Part shown: positions 1 through 8,023 of the stretch, piece after piece
Numbering within the stretch: position 1 is the stretch's first letter
Layout of the letters: every line of letters begins with the position of its first letter
Source: Bacteroidota bacterium
GTDB lineage: Bacteria; Bacteroidota; UBA10030; UBA6906
Length of the DNA: 11,482 nucleotides
Assembly: GCA_016844425.1 (NCBI GenBank)
Contig: JAERML010000014.1
Span: 1 to 11,482, forward strand
Reading direction: 5' to 3'
Notes under the pieces: generated by a model
What the model saw: only the letters and a program-made list of their open reading frames with translations
The model's database searches: none
Told to the model about the DNA's origin: nothing
Program-made: the position numbers and the translations under genes

Positions 1-291
1 AGCTATTTGTGAGAATGTCCCTTCCAGCTGCCATCCAGTTGCAAACCGCACGGATATTTCTTAACTTAGCGACAGGTATTTCAGGGGTTGAATGAGGGAA
101 AGATTTACTACCTCATATATCGTGTCTTACAAGCAAATCAATGCCATAGGTCCGGTTAACGATGGAGGTGCAATTAACTTCCAGAATGTATCTCCCGGTG
201 TGGCCCGGGAGCCTGCCTGCTTCGTTCCCAACCAATGGCTCTTCAGCAACAATCCATTTCCTAGCAGAAAGGTTGGAACGATCAGTTCAGT
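1..291 (+). other. Non-coding leader region upstream of RNase G
   Basis: No recognisable gene lies in this stretch. Two open frames exist: one running in from the window edge and ending at 95, and one of 67 codons at 92-295. The second overlaps both its neighbours by ATGA but has no recognisable domain, uses many AGG, AGA and ATA codons, and does not resemble a bacterial family I know. The region is more AT-rich at its left end than the genes that follow and carries a perfect hairpin at 192-211. I saw no well-spaced -35/-10 pair: TTGAAT at 88-93 and TATATC at 116-121 are about 22 bases apart, which is too far. The likeliest reading is a promoter-bearing intergenic region with a structured 5' leader for the RNase gene. 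Confidence 0.5.
192..211 (+). promoter_or_regulatory. GC-rich hairpin in the RNase G leader
   Basis: CTCCCGG (192-198) pairs perfectly with CCGGGAG (205-211) around a six-base loop TGTGGC, about 80 bases before the RNase start codon. There is no T-run after the stem, so it is not a standard intrinsic terminator. E. coli RNase E controls its own message through structured elements in its 5' leader, so a similar role here is conceivable, but that is inference by analogy. Confidence 0.45.
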
Positions 292-1929
292 ATGAGAAAA
301 GAAATTATTATTAACGCGGCCGCGAACGAAACCCGGATTGCCATTACCGAGGACGGCCGGTTGGCGGAGCTCTTTGTCGAGACTGCCAACAAAGAAAAGA
401 TGGTCGGTGACATGTACCTGGGCAAAGTGGCCAAGGTGATGCCCGGAATTAAGGCTGCATTCATTGACATCGGTCTGAACCAGGACGGCTTCCTCCATTT
501 CTCCGATATTGGCAATCGGCTGGAGGAGTACTCGGCAATGATAGGTGACGATGACGATGGGGAGGAAGAAGAAGAGACTGAGAAAGCGGCCATTGCTGAA
601 CCGGCTGATGTAAGCGAGCAGAGTTCGGCTGCCACCGAGGTTTCCCGCCCACAGCGACCGCCACCTTCCCACCGTCCCCGCGAACAGCAACGCCCACCGC
701 GAAGAGAAATACAGCTCCAAAAGGGACAGGATATTATTGTCCAGATCACCAAGGAACCTGTGGGGAAAAAGGGGGTTCGCGTCACCTCGGAGGTCTCACT
801 CGCTGGCCGCTACATTGTCCTCCTCCCCTTTGATGGCAAGATCGGCATCTCCAAGAAGATCAGCAGTTTCAAAGAGAAACGCCGGCTGCGCAAGATTGTC
901 CAGAGTATACTCCCCGAGGGGTTTGGTGTCATCATTCGGACCGTTGCTGAAGGGAAGGACGATGTTTCATTCCGGAATGACCTCGAAGACCTCATCAAGA
1001 CCTGGCGCGAGGTCGAGAAAACCGTCAAGACGGAGAAGGCTCCGTGTCTGTTGTATAAGGACATGGCGACAACTTCCAGTGTGATCCGTGATCTCTTCTC
1101 CAACGATGTATCCCGTGTTGTCATCGACAGCAAGAAGCTACACAAAGAGATCAGCGCGTACATCCGGTATACCTCGGCCCATCTGCTGGACAAGATCGAA
1201 TTGCATAAGGACAAGCAGCCGATCTTCGACAAGTATGGTATTGAAAAGGAAATCGAGACCACCCTCAGTCGCAAGGTCTGGTTGAAGAGTGGAGGATACC
1301 TGATCATTGAGCCGACCGAAGCGATGCTGGTGATCGATGTGAACAGCGGGAGGTACGCGGCCAAGAAGGAGCAGGAGCAAAATTCTCTCCGCACGGATCT
1401 CGAAGCCGCGCGCGAGATCTGTCGTCAACTACGCCTCCGGGATATTGGCGGCATCATCGTTTGCGATTTCATCGATCTTGACGACGAAAGGAACAAGCGA
1501 AAGGTGTATGAAGAGCTCAAGAAGGAGTTCCGTAAGGATCGGGCAAAGGTTACGGTGTTGCCCATGACGGAGTTTGGGCTTGTGCAGATTACGCGACAAC
1601 GCATCCGCCAGTCGATCGTCCATAGCTTTACGGAGGCATGCCCGGCGTGCGGAGGAACGGGTCTTGTGCAGTCTCGCACGACGACACTGAATCAACTGGA
1701 GCGTTGGATCCGCAGATTCAAGACAGAAACGCACGAATCGCGCCTACGACTTCTGGTTAATCCAGAAGTGGCTGCGACGTTGACCGACGGCGTAATGAAT
1801 CGGCTCCGGAAAATTATGTGGAAGTACTTTGTCCTTATCACGCTCGAAGAAGATACTGCGATACCTGTTGGCGAGTTCCGAGTCATTTCCGTCAAACAGG
1901 GGAAAGACATCACCGACCAGTTCAAGTAG
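292..1929 (+). CDS. rng: Ribonuclease G/E family endoribonuclease
   Basis: This 545-residue protein is a single-strand-specific endoribonuclease acting in rRNA maturation and mRNA decay in the cytoplasm. The N-terminal S1 RNA-binding domain starts near residue 36 (VGDMYLGKV, then GIKAAFIDIG) and is interrupted by a disordered acidic then Pro/Arg-rich insert at about residues 84-140 before it resumes. The DNase I-like catalytic part has the two metal-binding aspartates in MLVIDVNSG (Asp349) and CDFIDL (Asp392). Their 43-residue spacing equals that of E. coli RNase E Asp303/Asp346. The zinc-link motif CPACGGTG is at 450-457 (Cys450, Cys453). The length is close to RNase G (about 490) plus the insert, and there is no long degradosome scaffold tail, so rng is preferred over rne. 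The start is ATG with only a weak, distant purine stretch upstream. The stop lies two bases before the gcvT start. Confidence 0.96.
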   Translation: MRKEIIINAAANETRIAITEDGRLAELFVETANKEKMVGDMYLGKVAKVMPGIKAAFIDIGLNQDGFLHFSDIGNRLEEYSAMIGDDDDGEEEEETEKAAIAEPADVSEQSSAATEVSRPQRPPPSHRPREQQRPPRREIQLQKGQDIIVQITKEPVGKKGVRVTSEVSLAGRYIVLLPFDGKIGISKKISSFKEKRRLRKIVQSILPEGFGVIIRTVAEGKDDVSFRNDLEDLIKTWREVEKTVKTEKAPCLLYKDMATTSSVIRDLFSNDVSRVVIDSKKLHKEISAYIRYTSAHLLDKIELHKDKQPIFDKYGIEKEIETTLSRKVWLKSGGYLIIEPTEAMLVIDVNSGRYAAKKEQEQNSLRTDLEAAREICRQLRLRDIGGIIVCDFIDLDDERNKRKVYEELKKEFRKDRAKVTVLPMTEFGLVQITRQRIRQSIVHSFTEACPACGGTGLVQSRTTTLNQLERWIRRFKTETHESRLRLLVNPEVAATLTDGVMNRLRKIMWKYFVLITLEEDTAIPVGEFRVISVKQGKDITDQFK

Positions 1930-1931
1930 TC

Positions 1932-3023
1932 GTGGCGAATCTCAAGCGAACAGCGTTTCATTCCATTCATCGACGGCTCGGCGCGAAAATCGTCGAGTTT
2001 GCCGGCTATGAGATGCCGGTCCAGTACAATGGCATCATTGACGAACACAAACTTGTGCGCGAACGAGTGGGATTGTTCGATGTTTCTCACATGGGCGAAG
2101 TGGAAATCTGGGGAAGGGATGCGCTTGAGTTTGTCCAGCGCATCACCGTCAACGATGCTTCCAAGCTGACCGAAGGGAAAGTTCAGTACTCTGCAATGTG
2201 CTACGACGATGGCGGCATCGTGGATGACCTTCTCGTGTACCACATGGGCGACCACTTCATGTTGGTTATTAACGCTGCCAACATTGTTAAGGACGTCGAG
2301 TGGATGCAACGGCATGTCTCAGGCGACGTGAAGTTGAAGAACAGGAGTGAGGATATCTCCTTGCTCGCCGTTCAGGGGCCCAATTCGCTTGCAACGTTGC
2401 AGAAGCTCACCTCGGCCGACCTGTCAACGATTGCGTACTACAATTTCATCCGGCACAAGCTGGCGGGCGTGGACATGGTGATCTCGCGAACAGGGTACAC
2501 GGGCGAGCTCGGATTTGAGATCTACTTCCCGTCCGATGTGGCCTCAGGCGAGCGAGTATGGAACGCTGTCATGGACGCGGGAAAAGAATTCGCCATCGGT
2601 CCGGTCGGGCTCGGCGCACGGGATACGCTCCGACTCGAGATGGGTTTCTGCCTCTACGGTCACGACATTGATCAAACGACCCATCCTCTTGAAGCTGGTC
2701 TCGGTTGGATCACAAAACTGGACAAGGGCGAGTTCATTGGGCGGGAAAGGATCCAAAGAGCGAAGCAGGATGGGCTGGCAAGAAGCCTCGTTGGGTTTGC
2801 TCTCGACGAGAAGGCGTTCCCCCGGCAGGGGTACGATATTACTTCCAACGGTTCCTCGATCGGAACGGTGACATCAGGAATGTTCTCTCCTATGCTAGAC
2901 AAGGGGATCGGCATGGGGTATGTGAAGAAGCAATACGCTGCGGCCGGCACGCCGATCCACCTTATGATTCGAGACAAAGAAATCGCCGCGACCGTTGTCC
3001 CGGTACCGTTTATCAAGAAATAG
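1932..3023 (+). CDS. gcvT: Aminomethyltransferase (glycine cleavage system T-protein)
   Basis: The T-protein takes the aminomethyl group from the lipoyl arm of GcvH, passes the methylene unit to tetrahydrofolate and releases ammonia. I chose the GTG at 1932, which gives 363 residues, the normal family length. The frame stays open upstream to 1818 but only inside the RNase gene. Seen in sequence: FAGYEMPVQY (23-32), LFDVSHMGE (49-57), QYSAM followed by GGIVDDLLVY (94-103) containing the expected catalytic aspartate (Asp98 or Asp99), RTGYTGELGFEIY (186-198), GARDTLRLEMG (228-238) and TSGMFSP (314-320). These separate it from the shorter, divergent YgfZ paralogues. GcvH and GcvP are not in the window, so they must be encoded elsewhere if the pathway is complete. 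The two-base gap to the RNase suggests translational coupling. Confidence 0.95.
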   Translation: MANLKRTAFHSIHRRLGAKIVEFAGYEMPVQYNGIIDEHKLVRERVGLFDVSHMGEVEIWGRDALEFVQRITVNDASKLTEGKVQYSAMCYDDGGIVDDLLVYHMGDHFMLVINAANIVKDVEWMQRHVSGDVKLKNRSEDISLLAVQGPNSLATLQKLTSADLSTIAYYNFIRHKLAGVDMVISRTGYTGELGFEIYFPSDVASGERVWNAVMDAGKEFAIGPVGLGARDTLRLEMGFCLYGHDIDQTTHPLEAGLGWITKLDKGEFIGRERIQRAKQDGLARSLVGFALDEKAFPRQGYDITSNGSSIGTVTSGMFSPMLDKGIGMGYVKKQYAAAGTPIHLMIRDKEIAATVVPVPFIKK

Positions 3024-3042
3024 CTCTGGCGGAAAAGATTTT

Positions 3043-3810
3043 ATGCGTGTTGACCTCCATTTTACTCCTCATCAGGTAGACGAGCTTTCGTTGCGCGACA
3101 AGACCGTTGTGGTAGTGGATGTCCTTCGCGCGAGCACGTCCATCATTACCGCCCTTCACAACGGCGCCAAGGAGATTATCCCCGTCACCACGGTGGAACG
3201 GGCGGTGAAAATCTCAGGCAACCTCTTTGGTGATTATGTCCTGCGCGGTGGCGAACGGAACGGCAAGATCATCGAGGGCTTCAACCTCGGGAACTCTCCG
3301 GCGGATTACTCCGAAGATAAGGTGAAAGGCAAGGCGATCATTTTCAGCTCGACCAACGGTTCATTCGCCATCGACAAGGCTCGCTACGCGCTGCATATGG
3401 TTGTCTGCGGGTTTGTGAACATCTCGTCTGTTCTTGAATTCCTCGCGCAGAAGAACCGGGATTTCACCGTCGTCTGTGCAGGAAACAACGGGATGTTTTC
3501 GCTTGAGGACTCGGTCTGCGCGGGTATGCTCCTCCATAAATTGGATGAGCGCGATGACGTGGAACTGGTCATGGCCGATGCGGCGATTGCTGCTACACTC
3601 CTGTACAAGGGGTACAGCAAGAACATTCTGAAAATGATCAAGAACTGCGAGCATGGAAAGTACCTGGCAGAGATCGGCTTTGCTGATGACCTCCCAATCT
3701 GCGCAGCGACTGACACCGTTCCGGCGCTGCCACAGTTTGTTGGCAACGTAATCAAGTTGAGATCGGACGCAGAGAAAAAGGAAATCGCCAAAATTCCACT
3801 TGTTTCGTAA
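3043..3810 (+). CDS. comB: ComB family 2-phosphosulfolactate phosphatase
   Basis: The family is named for the Mg-dependent hydrolysis of 2-phospho-3-sulfolactate to 3-sulfolactate and phosphate, a step of coenzyme M synthesis in methanogens. Relatives in spore-forming Bacillus serve 3-sulfolactate formation. The 255-residue protein shows the family signatures: VVVVDVLRASTS (22-33), GGERNGKIIEGFNLGNSP (69-86), STNG (103-106), CAGNNG and the acidic SLEDSVCAG (145-161), and EHGKYL near 203-208. I start at the ATG at 3043, preceded by GGCGGAAAAG; an upstream in-frame ATG at 2995 lies inside gcvT and adds no conserved residues. The enzyme family assignment is firm. The true substrate in this organism is not, since no other sulfolactate, coenzyme M or sulfonolipid gene is in the window. 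Confidence 0.9.
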   Translation: MRVDLHFTPHQVDELSLRDKTVVVVDVLRASTSIITALHNGAKEIIPVTTVERAVKISGNLFGDYVLRGGERNGKIIEGFNLGNSPADYSEDKVKGKAIIFSSTNGSFAIDKARYALHMVVCGFVNISSVLEFLAQKNRDFTVVCAGNNGMFSLEDSVCAGMLLHKLDERDDVELVMADAAIAATLLYKGYSKNILKMIKNCEHGKYLAEIGFADDLPICAATDTVPALPQFVGNVIKLRSDAEKKEIAKIPLVS

Positions 3811-3827
3811 CAACAGATACTCCTCCT

Positions 3828-6305
3828 ATGGCACGCGACATTCATACCCGGAATGAATTTGGCCCTCCGAAACGGGGCGCGGCACGAGGCATGAAGGTTT
3901 CCGAACGGAAGAAATCGGTGCTGGCCATTCTGTTGATGGCTGTGGCGGTGTTGATGTTCCTCGCCCTCGTGTCATACGACGCCGGTGATGAAGCCACTGC
4001 CGACGTGCGGTTGACTGATCTCATGAAGGTCTTCAGCGCTGATCCGGTTGTCCAGGCCAAAGCAGATATGGCACACAACTGGCTCGGGCTCGTTGGCGCG
4101 ATCATCTCCGACTTCCTCATCAAATCCACCGTTGGATATAGTGTCTTCTGCGTTCCCGTACTCCTCCTGGCGTTCGGATGGACGCTTCTTCGGAAGGGCG
4201 ACCTGCACCCCCTCGTTATTATCACCAACTACACAATCATCAGCGCACTACTTGTCTCCACATTCTTCGGAATGGCACGATCGATCCTCGGGCAGGAAAG
4301 CATCGGCATGCCGTGGAGCGGTGTGGTGGGAGACTTTCTCTCGACGATTCTTGCGCAACTCCTGGGCCGGGCAGGTGGGGCGGTTGTAGTCGTGACTGGC
4401 ATGCTTGTGGTAGCGGTGCTGGCGCTCGATATCGACCTGCATCTGATTGTGGAAAAAGCCAGAGTGTTCGCTCTACGATTCACGGACTGGATTTCCCAGA
4501 AGAGGGATGCCTGGCAGGCTTCGCGCGCGGCGAGAGCTGATGAACATGAGTCGGTTCGCCCCTCCGTCAAGGCGCCAGTGAAGATTTCACGCCCCCCCCT
4601 GGAAGAACCTGTGGTCACCAAGGCCCCGGTCTCAATGAACCGAATACCCGTCTCAACGGAGGTGCGACAGGAGGAGAACGACGAAGGGGAGCCATCCATT
4701 CCGCAGTTGAGTTCCGCTCGTCAGAAAGACGTGCGGTTGGAGATTGAGAAGAGGTTGAATGAAGAAGAGGTGAACTTCGATGATCGTCCTGCACCCGACG
4801 TTGACGCGGCCACTGTCGAGGAGATTGACTACGTCTTCCCGTCTGTGGAACTGTTGGACGCACCCCGTCCGGGAAAAGAAGATGTCGACGAAGAGGAATT
4901 GAAAGCAAACGCGGATCTCCTGAGAGATACGCTGTCGCAGTTCGATGTCGAAGTGGAAAGTGTGAGCGTCACGCCGGGCCCCGTGGTGACACTCTATGAA
5001 CTTGTTCCGGCGATCGGTGTGAAGATCAGCCGGATTGTCAGTCTCGAGAACGATATTGCTCTTAAGTTGGCGGCAAAGGGAATACGGATCATGGCGCCGA
5101 TCCCGGGCAAGTCGGCGGTGGGAGTCGAGATCCCAAATCACAATCGCGCACTGGTAACGATCCGGAGTATCATCAATTCCTCAAAGTTCCGCGATTCGTC
5201 CGCGCATTTGCCCATTGGCATGGGGAAGACCATTGCAGGAGAAGTGTTTGCGGACGACCTTGCCAAGATGCCCCATCTCCTGATTGCTGGCTCGACAGGC
5301 TCTGGCAAGAGTGTCGGCATTAATACAATCCTTGCAAGCCTGCTGTATCGCCTCCATCCCTCGGACCTCAAGCTTGTGATTATTGACCCGAAGAAGATCG
5401 AGCTTGCACAATACGCGAAGCTCCGCAGTCATTTCCTGGCTGTCTCTCCAGACGTCGATGAAGACATCATTACCACCCCGCGCAATGCGGTGTTGGCATT
5501 GAAGGGTGTGGAGTATGAGATGGAGAAACGGTACGACAGGCTCGCAGCTGCCGGTGTGCGCAACCTTGTGGACTACAACGAACGGGTGAAAAGCGGCCGC
5601 GTCAAAAACACTGATACCATCGTTCACGCCAAGATGCCATATCTGGTCGTGATCATTGATGAGCTTGCCGACCTGATGATCACTGCCGCACGGGAGGTGG
5701 AGGAGCCGATCGCGCGCCTTGCCCAGCTTGCGCGGGCGGTGGGCATTCACCTGATTGTTGCGACGCAGCGGCCATCGGTAGATGTTATCACCGGTGTGAT
5801 CAAGGCGAATTTCCCGGCACGCATTGCATATCAAGTTGCGTCCAAGACAGATTCCCGGACGATCCTGGACATGAACGGAGCGGAACAACTGCTCGGCGAC
5901 GGCGACATGCTCTACCTCGCGAGCGGCAGTCCGAAACCCGTCCGTCTGCAGAACGCGTTCATTTCCACTGACGAAGTGGATTCGCTGATGGACCATATTG
6001 GGAAACAAAGGGGGTACTCGAAATCCTTCACCCTTCCATCCATCGTGGAGAAGAAGAGGAGTGCAGAAGGAAGTGGTGCCGGCGATCGTGATGAACTTTT
6101 CGAGGAGGCCGCGCGATTAATCGTCCGCCATCAACAGGGTTCGGTCTCCCTCTTGCAACGACGGCTCAAGGTGGGGTATTCCCGCGCCGCTCGTCTTGTG
6201 GATGAACTTGAATCGGCGGGCATTGTGGGACCCTTCGACGGCAGCAAGGCAAGAGAGGTGCTTGTCGATTCAGAGAGTGAATTGGATGTGATACTTAACG
6301 GCTAA
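3828..6305 (+). CDS. ftsK: DNA translocase FtsK/SpoIIIE
   Basis: This septum-anchored, ATP-driven pump moves the chromosome termini into daughter cells and activates XerCD recombination at dif. The 825 residues divide into a short cytosolic N-tail, four predicted membrane spans (about 30-50, 84-120, 127-150 and 165-200), a charged low-complexity linker (about 220-330), the alpha/beta motor, and a winged-helix gamma domain (about 755-815). Walker A is GSTGSGKS (488-495, Lys494), Walker B is LVVIIDELADLM (606-617, Asp611/Glu612), and ATQRPSVDVITG follows at 645-656. The gamma domain carries the RRLKVGYSRAARLVDELE signature that reads polar DNA motifs. The length is like SpoIIIE (about 790) rather than E. 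coli FtsK (1329) because the linker is short. ATG 3828 has no clear Shine-Dalgarno; ATG 3891, preceded by GAGG, is a possible alternative that would keep all domains. A run of eight C lies in the linker at 4592-4599. Confidence 0.96.
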   Translation: MARDIHTRNEFGPPKRGAARGMKVSERKKSVLAILLMAVAVLMFLALVSYDAGDEATADVRLTDLMKVFSADPVVQAKADMAHNWLGLVGAIISDFLIKSTVGYSVFCVPVLLLAFGWTLLRKGDLHPLVIITNYTIISALLVSTFFGMARSILGQESIGMPWSGVVGDFLSTILAQLLGRAGGAVVVVTGMLVVAVLALDIDLHLIVEKARVFALRFTDWISQKRDAWQASRAARADEHESVRPSVKAPVKISRPPLEEPVVTKAPVSMNRIPVSTEVRQEENDEGEPSIPQLSSARQKDVRLEIEKRLNEEEVNFDDRPAPDVDAATVEEIDYVFPSVELLDAPRPGKEDVDEEELKANADLLRDTLSQFDVEVESVSVTPGPVVTLYELVPAIGVKISRIVSLENDIALKLAAKGIRIMAPIPGKSAVGVEIPNHNRALVTIRSIINSSKFRDSSAHLPIGMGKTIAGEVFADDLAKMPHLLIAGSTGSGKSVGINTILASLLYRLHPSDLKLVIIDPKKIELAQYAKLRSHFLAVSPDVDEDIITTPRNAVLALKGVEYEMEKRYDRLAAAGVRNLVDYNERVKSGRVKNTDTIVHAKMPYLVVIIDELADLMITAAREVEEPIARLAQLARAVGIHLIVATQRPSVDVITGVIKANFPARIAYQVASKTDSRTILDMNGAEQLLGDGDMLYLASGSPKPVRLQNAFISTDEVDSLMDHIGKQRGYSKSFTLPSIVEKKRSAEGSGAGDRDELFEEAARLIVRHQQGSVSLLQRRLKVGYSRAARLVDELESAGIVGPFDGSKAREVLVDSESELDVILNG

Positions 6306-6325
6306 GGTGCCGAAGGGATAGGTTT

Positions 6326-6961
6326 ATGAAACGACTGTTGTTGATGGCGATATTGGTGGCGGCATGCGTTGGCATTGTCCAATCCGAAGATTCGGCCCAG
6401 GATGTTCTGGAACGCATGAAGAAGAAGTATGACTCCATCTACGATGCCCAGTTCCGGTTCTCGCAGAAGGTGAAGTTCGAGATGGCAAGGATTGAACAAC
6501 TGGTGAGCGGGACATTGCTGCTGAAGAAGGAGAACAAGTACCGCGTCGAGCTGGAGGAACAAACGATCGTAACCAACGGAGAAACAGTCTGGTCGTACTC
6601 CCTGCCGAACAACCAGGTGCTGATCGACCATTTCAAGATAAACGACAGGACATTCTCACCGGAGCGGATTCTCACCGGTGCGCCAGAGGATTTCGCGGCG
6701 ACAGTTGTGGGGAGGGAGACACTGGGAAAGAGTTCAGCAATCATCCTCAAGCTGGTGCCGCGCGACGACCAGGCATTCGTCAGATCGATGAAAATCTGGG
6801 TTGATGACGGCACGTGGATGATTCGCAGGGTCGAGCTTGTCGATGCCAATGGGAAGGAAACCCAGTACACGGTGAGCGATGTCAAGATCAACGTTGGACT
6901 CCAGGATTCGCGCTTCACCTACCAGATTCCAGAGGGAGTCGAGGTCGTTGATCTCCGCTAA
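6326..6961 (+). CDS. lolA: LolA-like outer-membrane lipoprotein carrier protein
   Basis: LolA shuttles lipoproteins across the periplasm from the LolCDE transporter to the outer membrane. The 211-residue product begins with a Sec-type signal (MKR, then a hydrophobic stretch to about residue 18) and continues with the LolA half-barrel pattern: an amphipathic helix DVLERMKKKYDSI, alternating strands QFRFSQKV, SGTLLLKKENKYRVEL and IVTNGETVWSYSLPNNQVLID, and a later MKIWVDDGTWMIRRVELVD strand pair. This is the usual layout of the family, whose sequence conservation is low. AAGGGA at 6313-6318, seven bases before the ATG, is a good ribosome site. The signal contains VAAC at residues 11-14, which would also fit a lipobox, so a membrane-anchored variant cannot be excluded. 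Its position right after ftsK matches the ftsK-lolA order of many bacteria. LolB is not in the window. Confidence 0.88.
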   Translation: MKRLLLMAILVAACVGIVQSEDSAQDVLERMKKKYDSIYDAQFRFSQKVKFEMARIEQLVSGTLLLKKENKYRVELEEQTIVTNGETVWSYSLPNNQVLIDHFKINDRTFSPERILTGAPEDFAATVVGRETLGKSSAIILKLVPRDDQAFVRSMKIWVDDGTWMIRRVELVDANGKETQYTVSDVKINVGLQDSRFTYQIPEGVEVVDLR

Positions 6962-6994
6962 CGCATTTCTGCTCCTCCACGCCTCCAGTACACT

Positions 6995-8023
6995 GTGGAC
7001 GGTATGACTCCTCGTTCCCGTACGACCCTCAAGTATCTTCTAAGTGCCCTCCTCACGGTGGTCTTTCTTGCCTTCGCATTTAAGGGGACGGATCTCGACA
7101 AGCTCTATCTCTCAATTAAGGGGGCCAACTATTGGTGGATGTTGGTCATGTTTATTTGCCTGATGCTCAGTCACCTGTTTCGTTCCTGGCGCTGGCGCTA
7201 CCTCCTCGACCCGATCAAACCGAATATCGGGTTGCGGAACCTTTTCTCGGGCTTGATGATTGGCTATCTGGTGAACAACGTGTTGCCTCGCGCCGGTGAG
7301 TTGGTTCGCCCATACACCATAGGCAAGCTCGAATCTCTTCCGAAGAGCGCTGCTCTCGGGACCATTGTTGTGGAACGACTGATGGACACCGTGTCGTTTT
7401 TGTTTCTCGTGACGATCATCCCGCTGGTGTATTCCGGTCCCCTTGCTGCCACGTTTCCATGGCTCCAGGAAGCGGGAACGATCCTCTCCGTTGCGACCAT
7501 TGCATTCCTTCTTGTGATTGTCACCTTCATGATGCGACGGGACTGGACGGATGGCTTGTTGCGCATGCTGGGGAGGATCCTTCCTGCGTCGTTCTCCCGA
7601 AGGCTTGATACAATCACGCATTCCTTCCTGGATGGGTTTCTCTTTCTGAAGCACCCGCGAAATTTTGTAAGCATTCTGGTCCTCAGTGTCCTGATTTGGG
7701 CTCTGTATGTCATGATGATCTATGTTTCTTTTTTCGCATTTCACCTTCAGCAGCTCGGATTAGGCGCTGCAATCGTTGTGCAGGCGATTTCCAGCATTGG
7801 GGTGGCAATTCCCACACCCGGTGCCACAGGAGGATACCATTGGTTTACGTCGCAGACTCTGACACGCTTGTTTTTCGTTCCCGATGAAGTCGCATTGAGC
7901 TTTGCAACAGTCACTCACGCGGTAGGGTATATCGGTGTTACGGTATTCGGTCTTTACTTCTTCATTAAGGACCATATCAATGTGAGGGAAGCGGTAAGCG
8001 ATACCCCTGGTGAAAGGAAATGA
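6995..8023 (+). CDS. Flippase-like membrane protein (LPG synthase TM / UPF0104 family)
   Basis: This is a polytopic inner-membrane protein of the family that includes the membrane domain of MprF (lysylphosphatidylglycerol synthase) and AglD/YbhN-type proteins, thought to move or modify lipids or lipid-linked sugars. About eight hydrophobic spans are visible (near 12-28, 46-64, 82-96, 124-147, 161-180, 223-248, 255-275 and 300-325). Family signatures are SHLFRSWRWRYLL (59-71), NNVLPRAGELVRPY (94-107), VVERLMD (125-131) and IPTPGATGGYHWF (272-284). At 342 residues it has no C-terminal soluble aminoacyl-transferase domain, so it is not a full MprF. The start is uncertain: GTG 6995 or ATG 7004, three codons later, neither with a Shine-Dalgarno. 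Its stop overlaps the next start by ATGA. The substrate is unknown. Confidence 0.85.
   Translation: MDGMTPRSRTTLKYLLSALLTVVFLAFAFKGTDLDKLYLSIKGANYWWMLVMFICLMLSHLFRSWRWRYLLDPIKPNIGLRNLFSGLMIGYLVNNVLPRAGELVRPYTIGKLESLPKSAALGTIVVERLMDTVSFLFLVTIIPLVYSGPLAATFPWLQEAGTILSVATIAFLLVIVTFMMRRDWTDGLLRMLGRILPASFSRRLDTITHSFLDGFLFLKHPRNFVSILVLSVLIWALYVMMIYVSFFAFHLQQLGLGAAIVVQAISSIGVAIPTPGATGGYHWFTSQTLTRLFFVPDEVALSFATVTHAVGYIGVTVFGLYFFIKDHINVREAVSDTPGERK

Noticed and set aside
3..95. Possible C-terminal end of an upstream gene entering from the left edge
   Set aside because: Thirty codons with no recognisable motif; another frame is also open to 64, so nothing distinguishes coding from chance.
88..121. TTGAAT and TATATC as a promoter for the RNase gene
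   Set aside because: The spacing of about 22 bases is too long for a standard sigma-70 promoter and neither box is a full match.
127..720. 197-codon open frame on the minus strand
   Set aside because: It lies opposite the RNase G gene and its leader, encodes low-complexity Ser/Phe/Val-rich sequence with no domain, and is explained as an antisense shadow.
5181..6008. 275-codon open frame on the minus strand inside ftsK
   Set aside because: It is antisense to the highly conserved FtsK motor domain. The peptide has no recognisable motif, and its length is a by-product of the codon bias of the opposite strand.
6976..6999. TCCAC/GTGGA inverted repeat between lolA and the flippase gene
   Set aside because: It is only five pairs with a 14-base loop and no T-run; it is too weak to call a terminator or regulatory hairpin.
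7112..7744. 210-codon open frame on the minus strand
   Set aside because: It lies opposite a clear membrane protein gene; its His/Gln/Arg-rich product is the typical antisense image of hydrophobic codons.
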